In this document: in pieces, positions 28,387-37,494 of the stretch
Layout: every line of letters starts with the position of its first letter
Position numbering within the stretch: position 1 is the stretch's first letter
NCBI RefSeq assembly: GCF_000175575.2
Contig: NZ_CP005986.1
Location: 1,185,549 to 1,249,548 of the forward strand
DNA: 64,000 bases
Direction of reading: 5' to 3'
Source of the DNA: Acidithiobacillus caldus ATCC 51756
Lineage (GTDB): Bacteria; Pseudomonadota; Gammaproteobacteria; Acidithiobacillales; Acidithiobacillaceae
Position numbers and translations under genes: made by a program
Notes under the pieces: generated by a model
Database searches by the model: none
The model's input: the letters and a program-made list of their open reading frames with translations, nothing else
What the model was told of the DNA's origin: nothing

Positions 28387-29679
28387 ATGAGCAACAAGCC
28401 TCATGTAGTGGTTTTGGGGGGAAATTTCGCCGGGCTGGGTGCGGCCCAGAAGATTCGGGAATTTGCCGGCGATGCCGTGCGCATCACGGTCATCGATCGG
28501 AAGAATTTTCTGTTGTTTGTTCCGAACATTCCAGCGGAGGTCTTTGAAGGACGCGATCCGGCCAAGACGCTGAGCATGGATCTGCGCTCGACATTAGCAG
28601 AAGACGATATCGGTTTTATCCAGGCGGAAGTGCAAGCCCTGGATCCCGACGCCAAGCGGATCGATTTCGTGCCGAGTGAGCGACCGGGAGCGGCGCCGGA
28701 GTCCATGCACTACGATTATGTGGTGGTCGCCGTGGGTAATCGCCTTGCTTTCGATCGGATCGAGGGTTTTGCCGAACACGGTCATACCTGCACCGATTTC
28801 TACTATGGGAACAAGCTCCGGCATTTTCTCGAGCACGAATATCGGGGTGGCCCGGTGGCCATCGGGTCGGCGCGCTTCCACCAGGGCGATGGCACCAAGG
28901 ACATCAAACTCTATGGTGGTCATGCCTTCCCGAGTGCCGAGGCCGCCTGCGAGGGTCCGCCCGTCGAGACCATGCTGTCCATGGCTACCTGGCTCAAGGA
29001 GCACGGCAAGGGTGGTCCGGACAAGATCACGGTGTTCACACCCGCCAAGCTCATCGCCGAGGATGCCGGTGAGCAGGTCGTGGGCAAGCTGCTGGAGATC
29101 GCCTCGGGCATGGGTTTCCATTACCTCAACGAGACCCAAGACATTACCCGCATCACCCACGAGGGCGTGGAATTTGCCAACGGCAAGAGCGTGGAAGCCG
29201 AACTCAAGCTCGTTTTCCCGGACTGGGTACCCCACGATTTCCTGAAGGGCCTGCCCATCAGCGACAGCGAGGGATTTGTGGTGACCGACGTCACCATGCG
29301 CAATCCCAAGTACCCCAACGTGTTTGCGGCGGGCGACGCGGCGGCCATCACCGTGCCCAAGCTGGGGGGCATCGGCCACGCCGAGGGCGAGATCGTCGGC
29401 AAGCAGATTGCCAAGGACGTGGGGCGCATGGCGGCGGAGGAGGCGGACAAGCCGCTGGAGCCGGTGGTCTACTGCATTGGCGACATGGGGGCCAACCAAG
29501 CCTTTTACATCCGCTCCAACAGTTGGTTTGGCGGACCCGACCAGGTGCTGAAGATGGGGCACGTGCCGTTCTTGTTGAAGATGCAGTACAAGAACCTCTT
29601 CTTCAAGACCCGGGGTAAGATGCCGGAGTGGGGCCTGGACGCTTCCAAGCTGCTGGCGGAGAAACTTTTCGCCGCCTGA
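28387..29679 (+). CDS. sqr: sulfide:quinone oxidoreductase
   Basis: 430 residues. This FAD-dependent peripheral membrane enzyme oxidises sulfide to sulfur or polysulfide and reduces the quinone pool. The N-terminal dinucleotide fold GGNFAGLGAA (11-20), the second FAD motif NVFAAGDAAAI, and three Cys (C135, C188, C363) at spacing fitting the catalytic and bridging Cys of SQR are visible. The C-terminus has two amphipathic stretches (PFLLKMQYKNLFFK and beyond) that could bind the membrane. ATG 28387 follows AGGAGG by 5 bases; GTG 28384 is too close. Its head-to-head position with sor suggests it recaptures electrons from SOR-derived sulfide. A flavocytochrome c flavoprotein is a less likely reading, as no cytochrome gene is near. 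Confidence 0.9.
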   Translation: MSNKPHVVVLGGNFAGLGAAQKIREFAGDAVRITVIDRKNFLLFVPNIPAEVFEGRDPAKTLSMDLRSTLAEDDIGFIQAEVQALDPDAKRIDFVPSERPGAAPESMHYDYVVVAVGNRLAFDRIEGFAEHGHTCTDFYYGNKLRHFLEHEYRGGPVAIGSARFHQGDGTKDIKLYGGHAFPSAEAACEGPPVETMLSMATWLKEHGKGGPDKITVFTPAKLIAEDAGEQVVGKLLEIASGMGFHYLNETQDITRITHEGVEFANGKSVEAELKLVFPDWVPHDFLKGLPISDSEGFVVTDVTMRNPKYPNVFAAGDAAAITVPKLGGIGHAEGEIVGKQIAKDVGRMAAEEADKPLEPVVYCIGDMGANQAFYIRSNSWFGGPDQVLKMGHVPFLLKMQYKNLFFKTRGKMPEWGLDASKLLAEKLFAA

Positions 29680-29688
29680 CGCTGCCTT

Positions 29689-29733
29689 GGGTCCGCCCGG
29701 GAGGCGGCGCAGTCGGTATCCGCAGGCGGACCC
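29689..29733 (+). other. long-loop inverted repeat between sqr and the DUF1641 gene
   Basis: gggtccgcc (29689-29697) and ggcggaccc (29725-29733) are perfect 9-bp inverted copies with a 27-base loop, starting 9 bases after the sqr stop. No T tract follows, so it is more likely an mRNA-processing or stabilising hairpin than a terminator. Confidence 0.4.
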
Positions 29734-29810
29734 GGAGCATCTTGGACCGAGGGGAGGGTCGCAAGACCCTTTCCTTCCGGTTTTGCCTAATCCAAACAGG
29801 GAGAATTGCC

Positions 29811-30680
29811 ATGGCAGTAACCGAAGAAAGCCGAGCGGCCCCCAATCTGACAGCGGAACAATGGGCGGGACTCGCGCGCCTGGGGGATCTGGCGCAGGGA
29901 ATGGAGGCGTTGATGGGTAGCCCCGTCGCGGCGCTGCCCATGCGTCTGGCCGTGCAGGCAGGCGACTGGAACGAGCGCTACGCGCTGGACGAGAGCCTGC
30001 GTGAGTTACTGGAGACGGTGCAGGCCCTGCGTGCGGCTGGCGTATTGCGGCTGCTGCGGGAGAATGCGGCATTCGTGATGGAGAGCCTGGACCTTCTGCG
30101 TCCCCTCCTGCCCAAACTCCTGGAGATCTTGAAATCCGTGCCGCTGGAGGAGCTCGTGGCGGCGGGGCGGAGCCTTGCCGACCTCCTGCCCAAGGTCCAG
30201 GCTTTGATCCACTTTCTCCAGGGTGCCGCAGGTCAGGATCTGGCGCGCGCCCTGCGCCGGGCTGGCGATCTGTGGGAAGAGACCCGCGCCGATGAGTCCG
30301 TCGTCGCGACCTTGAAGCTTCTGCGGCGCTTGCAGGAGGACGGCAATCTCGAGCGGCTTGCCGATCTTAGCGAGCAGATCGGACTACTGGCGGAAACCAT
30401 CGATCTGTCGGCTCTAGTCGGTAATCTCATCGAGGAAAATCGCGAGAATCCGCTGTTGAATAGTTTTGCTGCGCTCGTGCATCTGGGCAATTCCCTCTCC
30501 CACGCCCTGGCGGAGAGCGCCGAGCACGCGGCCAAGGGGGATCATCGCGGTGGAATCAGTGGGCTGTACCACATGCTCAAGGACCCGGAGGTTCAGCGCG
30601 GTATGCGGGTCGTGGCGGCTCTGCCCGTCTATCTGGAAAAGTCGGGGGTAATCCGAGCCCGTTCCCCTGCGGCAGGATAG
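29811..30680 (+). CDS. DUF1641-family protein
   Basis: 289 residues, almost entirely helical and rich in Leu, Ala and Glu, with no signal peptide. Repeating heptad-like Leu patterns (for example LLRPLLPKLLEILKSVPLEE) and a C-terminal GISGLYHMLKDPEVQRGM segment match the DUF1641 family. Such genes are often found next to SQR-like flavoproteins or formate dehydrogenases, and a scaffold or quinone-site partner has been supposed; the function is not established. The ATG follows GGGAG by 8 bases. It is 131 bases downstream of sqr in the same direction. Confidence 0.75.
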   Translation: MAVTEESRAAPNLTAEQWAGLARLGDLAQGMEALMGSPVAALPMRLAVQAGDWNERYALDESLRELLETVQALRAAGVLRLLRENAAFVMESLDLLRPLLPKLLEILKSVPLEELVAAGRSLADLLPKVQALIHFLQGAAGQDLARALRRAGDLWEETRADESVVATLKLLRRLQEDGNLERLADLSEQIGLLAETIDLSALVGNLIEENRENPLLNSFAALVHLGNSLSHALAESAEHAAKGDHRGGISGLYHMLKDPEVQRGMRVVAALPVYLEKSGVIRARSPAAG

Positions 30681-30720
30681 TCTAGACTGAAGTGGAGTCT
30701 TGGCCACCGAAGAGGTCCCC

Positions 30721-33096
30721 ATGTCCGCGACAGAACCCGCTCCCCATGCGCAAAGTTCCCATCCGGTCTGGGCCACGGCGCAAAAAAGCCTGGTAGGTAC
30801 CGCCCTGGGCCCCAGTCGCCTGTGGTTTACCATCGGGCGTGGCATTGTCACGGAGGTCTTTTACCCGCGCATAGATGTTCCTGCCATTCGCGATCTGGGT
30901 TTTTTGATCAGCGATGGTGACGGTTTCTGGCTGGAAATCAAGACGAATCCCAACTGGAACCAAAGTCTGGCCGACAGTCAGGTACCTTTACCGGTCATCG
31001 AGCACCTTCACGAGCGGTTTCGTCTGCGTTTTTCGGTGGTAGCGGATCCCAAGCGGGATGTGCTGCTGTTGGATTACGATCTGGAGGCCGAGCCCTCTCT
31101 CCAGTGCTTTGCGCTCTGCGCCGCTCGACTGGGTGGTGATGCGACGGCCAATCGTGCCTGGACGGGGGAGTGGGAGGGCCGGGAACTCCTCTGGGCAGAG
31201 CAGGGGCCATTTGGACTCGCCTTGCTCTGTCGCGATGCCGAGGGTAAACCGGCCTACGGGCGCCGCAGTGTCGGTGAGGTGGGCGCCAGCGACCTTTGGC
31301 AGGACTTTGCCCAGCACAGTGGCGTCATGACCTGGCACTACGATGCGGCAGGCCCCGGTGAGGTGGCCATGGCCGGAGAGCTTCCTCACCGTGGTACCCT
31401 GGCCCTGGGTCTAGGGACGAGCAAGGAGGCAGCGGCCACCAATGCCTGGGCAAGCCTCACCCAAGGTTTCGCTGAGATTCGTGAGCAATATCAGGGTGCT
31501 TGGCTGCAGTGGCACAGTATGCACAAGACGCCGCGCGGTTTTCGGCGCCGCTTCTCGCCGGCCATGCAGAATCTTTACCGCCGCTCCAAGAATGTGCTCA
31601 AGGTGCACGCCGACCGCACCTTCCCCGGGGCGCTGGTGGCCAGTCTTTCGGTACCCTGGGGTGAGGCTAGCAGTAGTCGTGGTGGCTATCATCTGGTCTG
31701 GTCTCGGGATCTCGTGGAAAGCGCCGGGGCGGCGCTGGCGGCAGGGATGGTGGAGGAAGCACGGGAGGTGTTGTGCTACCTCATCAGCACCCAGCAGGCC
31801 GATGGCCACTGGTTGCAGAATCAGTGGCTGGGCGGTAAGCCCTTCTGGCAGGGAATTCAACTGGATGAGGCCGGCTTTCCCGTCATCCTCGCGGCACTCT
31901 TGCGGGACCAGGGGGCGCTGGGCGAGATCCTGGTCGACGACATGGTGCGCAGGGCGCTGGCCTTCATCCTGCGGGAGGGGCCGACGACCGGGCAGGATCG
32001 CTGGGAAGAGGACGCCGGCGTAAACCCCTTCACCTTGGCCGTCGTCATTGCCGCCCTGATCGAGGGGGCTGAGTTTCTGGGGGGCAAGGCGGGTGCCTGC
32101 GCGCAGATGGTGGCCGATTACTGGAATGCCCGGCTCGAGGACTGGACCTTTGTCCGCGATACCGAGTTGGCCCGGGTCCACGGCGTCCGCGGTTATTATC
32201 TGCGCATAGCACCTGAGGATATCCTGGTACAGGATGGCGCCAAGGACGAATGGGTACAAATCAAGAATCGTGCCCACGATCCTCACCTGCCGGCCAGTGA
32301 GCAGGTTGCCACAGACTTCCTCCAGCTGGTCCGCTTCGGCCTACGCACAGCGGACGACCCGCACATCGTCGACTCGGTCAAGGTCATGGATGCGGTGTTG
32401 CGCTGCGACACCCCCAATGGACCGGTATGGCATCGCTACAACGGCGATGGCTACGGCGAGCACGCCGATGGCAGCCCCTTCGACGGCACCGGCATCGGAC
32501 GTGGCTGGCCGCTTTTGGTGGGTGAGCGCGGCCACTACGCCCTGCTTGCCGGAGAGGATGTCCGCCCATACCTGCAGACGATGACGGCCATGACCGGTGT
32601 GGGGGGGCTGCTTCCGGAACAGGTCTGGGACCGGGATCCCATCCCCGAAAAGGGGCTTTTCCCCGGTCAGCCCAGCGGTTCGGCCATGCCGCTGGTCTGG
32701 GCCCACGGCGAATTCATCAAACTCTGCCATAGCGTCGTTGCCAAGATGCCGGTGGATCGGCCCTCGGCCACCTGGGCTCGCTATCAGGGAAAGCGGCCCG
32801 AGTTGTCCTATCGCCTGTGGCGCCTGCGTCAGCGTCCGCGTCGCCTGCGCGTGGGGCAGGAATTGCGGGTGTTGTTGCACCGACCTTTCCGGGTGCACTG
32901 GGGAATCAACGGTTGGCGCGAGATACAGGACACCGTCAGCGAGGATTGGGATCTGGGCCAAGTGGCGTTCCTGGCCACAGAGAAGTTGCCTGTAGGTACC
33001 GAACTGCAGTGGACCATCCAGTGGCAGGACGACGGTTCCTGGCTGGGCGAGGATTTTTCCTTGAGCGTCGTGGAGGCTGAAGATGCTGAACATTGA
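30721..33096 (+). CDS. GH15 glucoamylase / glucodextranase-like glycoside hydrolase
   Basis: 791 residues without a signal peptide, so probably cytoplasmic. The N-terminal 260 residues form the beta-sandwich typical of bacterial GH15 (IGRGIVTEVFYPRIDVPAIRD). The (alpha/alpha)6 barrel follows, with GGYHLVWSRDLVESA, the general acid region WEEDAGVNPF and the catalytic-base region PLVWAHGEFIKL. The last 100 residues are an extra strand-rich domain. It should release glucose from alpha-1,4 glucans such as stored glycogen. ATG 30721 has AGAGG upstream. It overlaps the next gene, a glucose-dehydrogenase-like SDR, by 14 bases. Confidence 0.88.
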   Translation: MSATEPAPHAQSSHPVWATAQKSLVGTALGPSRLWFTIGRGIVTEVFYPRIDVPAIRDLGFLISDGDGFWLEIKTNPNWNQSLADSQVPLPVIEHLHERFRLRFSVVADPKRDVLLLDYDLEAEPSLQCFALCAARLGGDATANRAWTGEWEGRELLWAEQGPFGLALLCRDAEGKPAYGRRSVGEVGASDLWQDFAQHSGVMTWHYDAAGPGEVAMAGELPHRGTLALGLGTSKEAAATNAWASLTQGFAEIREQYQGAWLQWHSMHKTPRGFRRRFSPAMQNLYRRSKNVLKVHADRTFPGALVASLSVPWGEASSSRGGYHLVWSRDLVESAGAALAAGMVEEAREVLCYLISTQQADGHWLQNQWLGGKPFWQGIQLDEAGFPVILAALLRDQGALGEILVDDMVRRALAFILREGPTTGQDRWEEDAGVNPFTLAVVIAALIEGAEFLGGKAGACAQMVADYWNARLEDWTFVRDTELARVHGVRGYYLRIAPEDILVQDGAKDEWVQIKNRAHDPHLPASEQVATDFLQLVRFGLRTADDPHIVDSVKVMDAVLRCDTPNGPVWHRYNGDGYGEHADGSPFDGTGIGRGWPLLVGERGHYALLAGEDVRPYLQTMTAMTGVGGLLPEQVWDRDPIPEKGLFPGQPSGSAMPLVWAHGEFIKLCHSVVAKMPVDRPSATWARYQGKRPELSYRLWRLRQRPRRLRVGQELRVLLHRPFRVHWGINGWREIQDTVSEDWDLGQVAFLATEKLPVGTELQWTIQWQDDGSWLGEDFSLSVVEAEDAEH

Positions 33097-33868
33097 CCTG
33101 CATGGGCGGGTAGCTCTGGTGACCGGTGCCAGCGGTGGCCTCGGTCGGGCCATCGCCACGACCTTGGCGGCAGCAGGTGCGCGGGTGGCCGTCCACTATG
33201 GCAAGGACGCCAAGGGTGCGGCGGGCGTCGTCGCAGATATCCGCCAGCAAGGTGGCGAGGCGGAGGCTTTTGGTGCCGATGTAGCCGATGCGAACGCCGT
33301 CGCGGATCTCGTCGGCGCCGCGCACCGGCATTTCGGTGCGCTCGATATTCTGGTCAACAACGCCGGGATGGACGGACCGCGCCAATTGGTGGGTGCGGAC
33401 AAGCCCGACGCCTGGCAAAAAGTCATCGCCGTCGATCTCCTCGGTCCGTACTACTGCGCCCGTGCGGCCGTCTCCCTCATGGAGCAGGCAAGACGGGGGG
33501 TGATCATCAATGTCACTTCGGTACACGAGTTCATCCCCTGGGAAGGCTACAGCGCCTATGCCAGTGCCAAGGCGGGGCTATCCATGTTCACCAAGACTCT
33601 GGCTCAGGAAACGGCAGACAGGGGTATACGCGTCGTTGCCATTGCCCCCGGGGCCATCCAGACGCCCATCAATGCCAGCGTCTGGGGCAATCCCGACAGC
33701 CTCAAGGATCTGGACCAGAAGATCGCCATGGGGCGGCTGGGAAGGCCGGAAGAGGTGGCTCAGGTCATTGCCTTTCTGGCCAGTGACCTCGCGAGCTATA
33801 TCACGGGTACTACCTTGGCGGTGGATGGCGGCATGCTCATTTATCCCGACTTCCGCCACGGTGGCTGA
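33083..33868 (+). CDS. SDR oxidoreductase, glucose 1-dehydrogenase-like
   Basis: 261 residues. Classical short-chain dehydrogenase: nucleotide motif TGASGGLG (14-21), NNAG (92-95), catalytic S146, Y159 and K163 (YSAYASAK), and the C-terminal GTTLAVDGGM. The pattern is closest to NAD(P)-dependent glucose 1-dehydrogenases. Because its start lies inside the end of the GH15 gene, the two should be co-translated: glucan hydrolysis, then oxidation of glucose to gluconolactone. Substrate assignment rests on this context as well as resemblance; other SDR sugars or acyl substrates are possible. Confidence 0.82.
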   Translation: MLNIDLHGRVALVTGASGGLGRAIATTLAAAGARVAVHYGKDAKGAAGVVADIRQQGGEAEAFGADVADANAVADLVGAAHRHFGALDILVNNAGMDGPRQLVGADKPDAWQKVIAVDLLGPYYCARAAVSLMEQARRGVIINVTSVHEFIPWEGYSAYASAKAGLSMFTKTLAQETADRGIRVVAIAPGAIQTPINASVWGNPDSLKDLDQKIAMGRLGRPEEVAQVIAFLASDLASYITGTTLAVDGGMLIYPDFRHGG

Positions 33869-33974
33869 ACACCGAAGCGGATAGCCACCCTCCCGATCTC
33901 ACCCCAACGACTTCGACAGACCATGGCCCTACAGTGGCCACCGAGTGCAAGGCCCGATCCGTGCCTCCTGGCTA

Positions 33975-35810
33975 TCAGTGAATGGTGGGGTCCAGGGGTA
34001 GGTACGAGAAGAATCCGTAGGGCCGTGCCGCCATGAGCAGGGTACGCATCTGCGTGAGTTCGCTATCCTTCCATAGGGCACTGCCCCCGAGGCCCAGATC
34101 CAGCATCCCCTGGGGCAGGATGCCCAGGGCGAGATTCCCCAGCAGGTTCTGCACGGAGATCTTTTCGGGAATGGGTAGATAGCGCACATCGTAATGATGA
34201 GGCTCGAGTTTGGCGAGCTTGGCGGCCTCGGCTATGGCCTCCTGCAGGCCACCCAACTGGTTGACGAGGCCCATGTGGTAGGCGGCTATACCGCTCCAGG
34301 CGCGGCCTTGGGCATCTTTTTCGGCCTGGGCAAAAGGTAGGTGGCGCGCCGTGGCCACGAGACTCACGAAATGGTGGTAGAGGTAATCCACCACGGCCTG
34401 ATAGGCCTTCTGCTCGCTATCCGTCAGGGGCATCATGGGCGAGGGGTGGGCACCGCCGGCAGGCATGCTCACACCCGATACGGTGATACCCAACTTGTGC
34501 AAGGTGCCGGAGTAATCGGGAAAGAGCATGAAGACCCCGATGTCGGCGGTGATGGTGGTGGGCTCGGCGAAGATCTCGTCGGCGCCCGTGGACAGCCAGT
34601 AGGCCCCCGAGGCGCCCAGGCTACCCATGGAGACCACCACGGGCTTGCCCGCCTTGCGCAGACGCAGGATGGCCTTGCGAATGGCCTCGGCCGTCGTCAC
34701 ATCGCCGCCGGGGCTGCTGACCTGCAGGACCACAGCCTTGACCGCCTTGTCCTTGCGTAGGGCGTCCAGTTGGGCGACGGTGGGTTCTGTAGCGACGACG
34801 CCCGCTTTTTCGACGTCACCCGGTACCAACATACCGTCGATGGGGACGACGGCAATCTGGTGCTGCGGATGGTTCGCCGATGGCGGCACATTCTGCAGAA
34901 AAGCGTCGAGGCTGACCCGTTGCAGATCTTTTTCCGGTTGCTGCAGAGCCTTGGCCATTGCAGCCTCAAAATCCTGCTTGTCCCCCAGTCGAGTGATCAG
35001 GCCCTCCGACAGGGCTAGCTGCGCAGCATTCCCCTTGCTCGTTTGGATGAGCTCCGGGAGCTGAGTGGCGTAGCGATCCACCTGCGTCACCGGAATGTGA
35101 CGGCCCTGGGCGATGCCCTCGGCATAGCTGTGCCACCAGACCCTGAGCCACTCCTCGTTTTCTTCCCGCGCTGCGGCGGACATGTCGTTGCGGATGAGAG
35201 GTTCCATGGCGGACTTGTACTTGCCCTGGCGGAAACTGTAGACCCTGACGCCGATCTTGTCGAAAAAGTCCTTGAAATAGAGTCCCTTGGTGGTAAATCC
35301 GGTGAACAGGACGACACCGAGGTGCGGCAGGAAAATCTGGTTGGCCTGGGCTGCCAGAAAATAGCTGGCCTGACTGTAATTGGGCGCAAAGGCATAGATG
35401 GGCTTGCCGCTTGCGCGGAAGGTTTGCAGCGCCTTGGCCACGGTCTGGAGTTGGGTGATACTGCCGCCGCCAAAATCGCTGAGGTTGAGTTCCAACAGGC
35501 GAATGTGGGGGTCCTTGGCCGCTGCGTCGATGGCACGGACCAATCGGTGCACCACGACATCCTGAGCTTGGTTTTGGCCCAAACCCGGGAAGGAGTCCGC
35601 CCAGGGACTGGCCTCGGCATAGCGCAGGGTACCATGGGGCGCGATCGTGAGGATGCCGTCCTTGGGCAGGGGGGCTACCGGCTGCAGCAGCTTGACCACG
35701 ACGACGGCAGCAATGACCAGGATGAACAGCGTGAGGAGGTTGAGCAGGGTCAGACGAACCCAGTGCAAAAAGCGGCCGATCCAGAGGAAGGGTTTGCGCC
35801 AGCCGGACAT
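33975..35810 (-). CDS. sppA: signal peptide peptidase SppA, 67-kDa type
   Basis: 611 residues, the long double-domain SppA. One N-terminal membrane anchor (about 18-40) leaves the rest in the periplasm. The catalytic dyad is split between the domains as in E. coli: Lys K199 (GKYKSAMEPL) and Ser S401 (MGSLGASGAYW). It degrades signal peptides left in the membrane after secretion. ATG 35810 has AAGGAGG 9-15 bases upstream. It converges with the SDR gene, 106 bases apart. Confidence 0.93.
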   Translation of the reverse strand: MSGWRKPFLWIGRFLHWVRLTLLNLLTLFILVIAAVVVVKLLQPVAPLPKDGILTIAPHGTLRYAEASPWADSFPGLGQNQAQDVVVHRLVRAIDAAAKDPHIRLLELNLSDFGGGSITQLQTVAKALQTFRASGKPIYAFAPNYSQASYFLAAQANQIFLPHLGVVLFTGFTTKGLYFKDFFDKIGVRVYSFRQGKYKSAMEPLIRNDMSAAAREENEEWLRVWWHSYAEGIAQGRHIPVTQVDRYATQLPELIQTSKGNAAQLALSEGLITRLGDKQDFEAAMAKALQQPEKDLQRVSLDAFLQNVPPSANHPQHQIAVVPIDGMLVPGDVEKAGVVATEPTVAQLDALRKDKAVKAVVLQVSSPGGDVTTAEAIRKAILRLRKAGKPVVVSMGSLGASGAYWLSTGADEIFAEPTTITADIGVFMLFPDYSGTLHKLGITVSGVSMPAGGAHPSPMMPLTDSEQKAYQAVVDYLYHHFVSLVATARHLPFAQAEKDAQGRAWSGIAAYHMGLVNQLGGLQEAIAEAAKLAKLEPHHYDVRYLPIPEKISVQNLLGNLALGILPQGMLDLGLGGSALWKDSELTQMRTLLMAARPYGFFSYLPLDPTIH

Positions 35811-36059
35811 CGGGGTCTACCTCCTTGCAGCCATTCGTTTTGGTGGATCTGGGAATCGCCAGGACGCCATCAGCCCACAGCATAGTGGAAGCCGGCAGGA
35901 GCGGGCAAGGAAAAGCCCCCTGACGCCATGCCGCCCACGGCGCTTATGCCAGGATTCCTCAGTACCAGGCAAGACGCCTACCCCGTCGTGCCCCCATGCT
36001 CTGGTAAAGACGTGCCTACACTGCGCCCGGTCCCGTATTTACGCGGCAGCTCTGGGACA

Positions 36060-37055
36060 TCAAAGATCTGCGGGGCGTTCCTCCGGCGGTGCCATGAATT
36101 CCGGCCCGACGGGATCGGGGATGTTTTTCTGGAGGATGTCGTCGATTTCGCGGAGATTATCGGCGTCCAGGTGCCAGCCCAAGGCCTCCTCCAGATTTTC
36201 TAGCTGTTCCGGTCGCCGTGCGCCCCAGAGGGCACAGACTACATCTGGCTGATCCAACAGCCAACGCAGCGCAAGACCAAGCAGACTGTGGCCGAGGCGA
36301 TGGGCGAGGGTGTCCAGCTGCCCTGCCGCCGCCAGATAGTGCTGAAAATGTGGAGCCTGAAACTTGGGGTCGACACGGCGCAGGTCATCCCCGTCGAAGG
36401 TGCGCCCCGCGGTCATCTTGCCCGATAATAGACCGCGACAGAGCGCGCCGTAGGCGACGATAGGGATGCGCCGCTCATGACAGAAGGGCAAGATCTCTTT
36501 TTCTATTCCGCGCTCAAATAGATTGTAGGGTAACTGGTTGGCGGCGATACCTGTTCCCTGGAGAAATTTCTGCATATCCGCAGGCTGAAAGTTGCTGACT
36601 GCGATCTCTCGAATTTTGCCCTCGCGGCGCAAGGACTCCAGGGTTTGCGCCGCTTCCGCAAAATCGCTTTGACGATCGGGCCAATGCACGAAGTAGAGAT
36701 CGATGTGGTCGATCCCCAGGCGGCGCAGGGAGTCCTCTACCTCCTGCCGCAGTCGCGCCGGGCGGCTGTCGCGGAAGACCTTGCCATCTCGCCAGGTGAG
36801 GCCAACTTTGGTGGCAACGTAGGGCCGTTCTGAGACAGGAATCTGACGGATCGCCTTACCCACGATATCCTCGGCGCGGCCAAAACCATAGACGGGGGCC
36901 GTATCGATGGCGTTGATGCCAAGGTCCAGGGCGCGATGAATGGTAGCCATGGCGTCTCGCTCATCGCTGCCCCCCCACATCCAGCCACCAATGGCCCAAG
37001 TGCCCAGGGCGATCTTTGATACTTGGTGCAGAGAGGCGATATCGGCGTATTCCAT
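36060..37055 (-). CDS. aldo/keto reductase
   Basis: 331 residues, a TIM-barrel NADPH-dependent carbonyl reductase of the AKR family. The tetrad is visible: D51 (NAIDTAPVYG), Y56, K83 (VATKVG) and H124 (LYFVHWPD). ALRWLLDQPDVVCALWGARRPEQLEN near the end is the cofactor-binding region. The substrate is unknown; removal of reactive aldehydes is common for such enzymes. GAGGAG lies 7 bases before the ATG, and a perfect 20-bp palindrome lies 38 bases upstream, suggesting dedicated control. Confidence 0.88.
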   Translation of the reverse strand: MEYADIASLHQVSKIALGTWAIGGWMWGGSDERDAMATIHRALDLGINAIDTAPVYGFGRAEDIVGKAIRQIPVSERPYVATKVGLTWRDGKVFRDSRPARLRQEVEDSLRRLGIDHIDLYFVHWPDRQSDFAEAAQTLESLRREGKIREIAVSNFQPADMQKFLQGTGIAANQLPYNLFERGIEKEILPFCHERRIPIVAYGALCRGLLSGKMTAGRTFDGDDLRRVDPKFQAPHFQHYLAAAGQLDTLAHRLGHSLLGLALRWLLDQPDVVCALWGARRPEQLENLEEALGWHLDADNLREIDDILQKNIPDPVGPEFMAPPEERPADL

Positions 37056-37093
37056 AATGGCTCCTCTATCCCGTAAAACACAGTTCGGTATCT

Positions 37094-37113
37094 ACCGTTA
37101 TCCGGATAACGGT
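37094..37113. promoter_or_regulatory. perfect 20-bp palindrome, candidate operator of the aldo/keto reductase
   Basis: accgttatccggataacggt is identical to its own reverse complement, and ggtatc occurs on both sides. It lies 38 bases upstream of the AKR start codon, where a repressor or activator dimer would act. No T tract follows on either strand, so it is not a terminator. Confidence 0.6.
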
Positions 37114-37494
37114 ATCCTAAGTATAGCAAAAAAGATGAGGCACCGCTGCCCATCGCTGGACCGGCACCACGCACGACACGCTAACCACCCGGATTATCCC
37201 GATCAGAGAATCAAAATACTCCTATATTAGATGTAGTAAAGTACCCTATAATTATTATCTTATATAAAAGAAATCTTTGTTATGAAGCTTATTTTAGGCT
37301 TGCTCATTGGACAATGGGACGACTACACTAAAGGCAATCGAAAGCGCGTCATGACGGCAATCGCAAGTGGATATGCGGTATAGGTATGGTCCCCGTGATG
37401 CTTTTGCTTTCGGTAGCCGTGTCAAAGTTCTTCGGCTCGTGCAGGTTCGAGGAGTTCAGGTTCAAATCAGGAATGGTCAAAGTCGAGGTGCAAC
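37114..37494. other. intergenic region, 381 bp
   Basis: AT-rich up to about 37300 (aattattatcttatataaaag), then mixed. A 33-codon frame at 37282-37383 has no binding site and is not called. The hdeD promoter is expected here, but no near-consensus element stands out. Confidence 0.4.

Noticed and set aside
37282-37383. 33-codon frame starting MKLILGLLIG in the gap before hdeD
   Set aside because: No ribosome binding site, no neighbour in phase and no family resemblance; such short frames are expected by chance in AT-rich DNA.
37448-37475. gaggagttcaggttcaaatc, which resembles a tRNA T-loop
   Set aside because: The flanking bases cannot form the five-pair T stem, and no acceptor or anticodon arm can be drawn around it.
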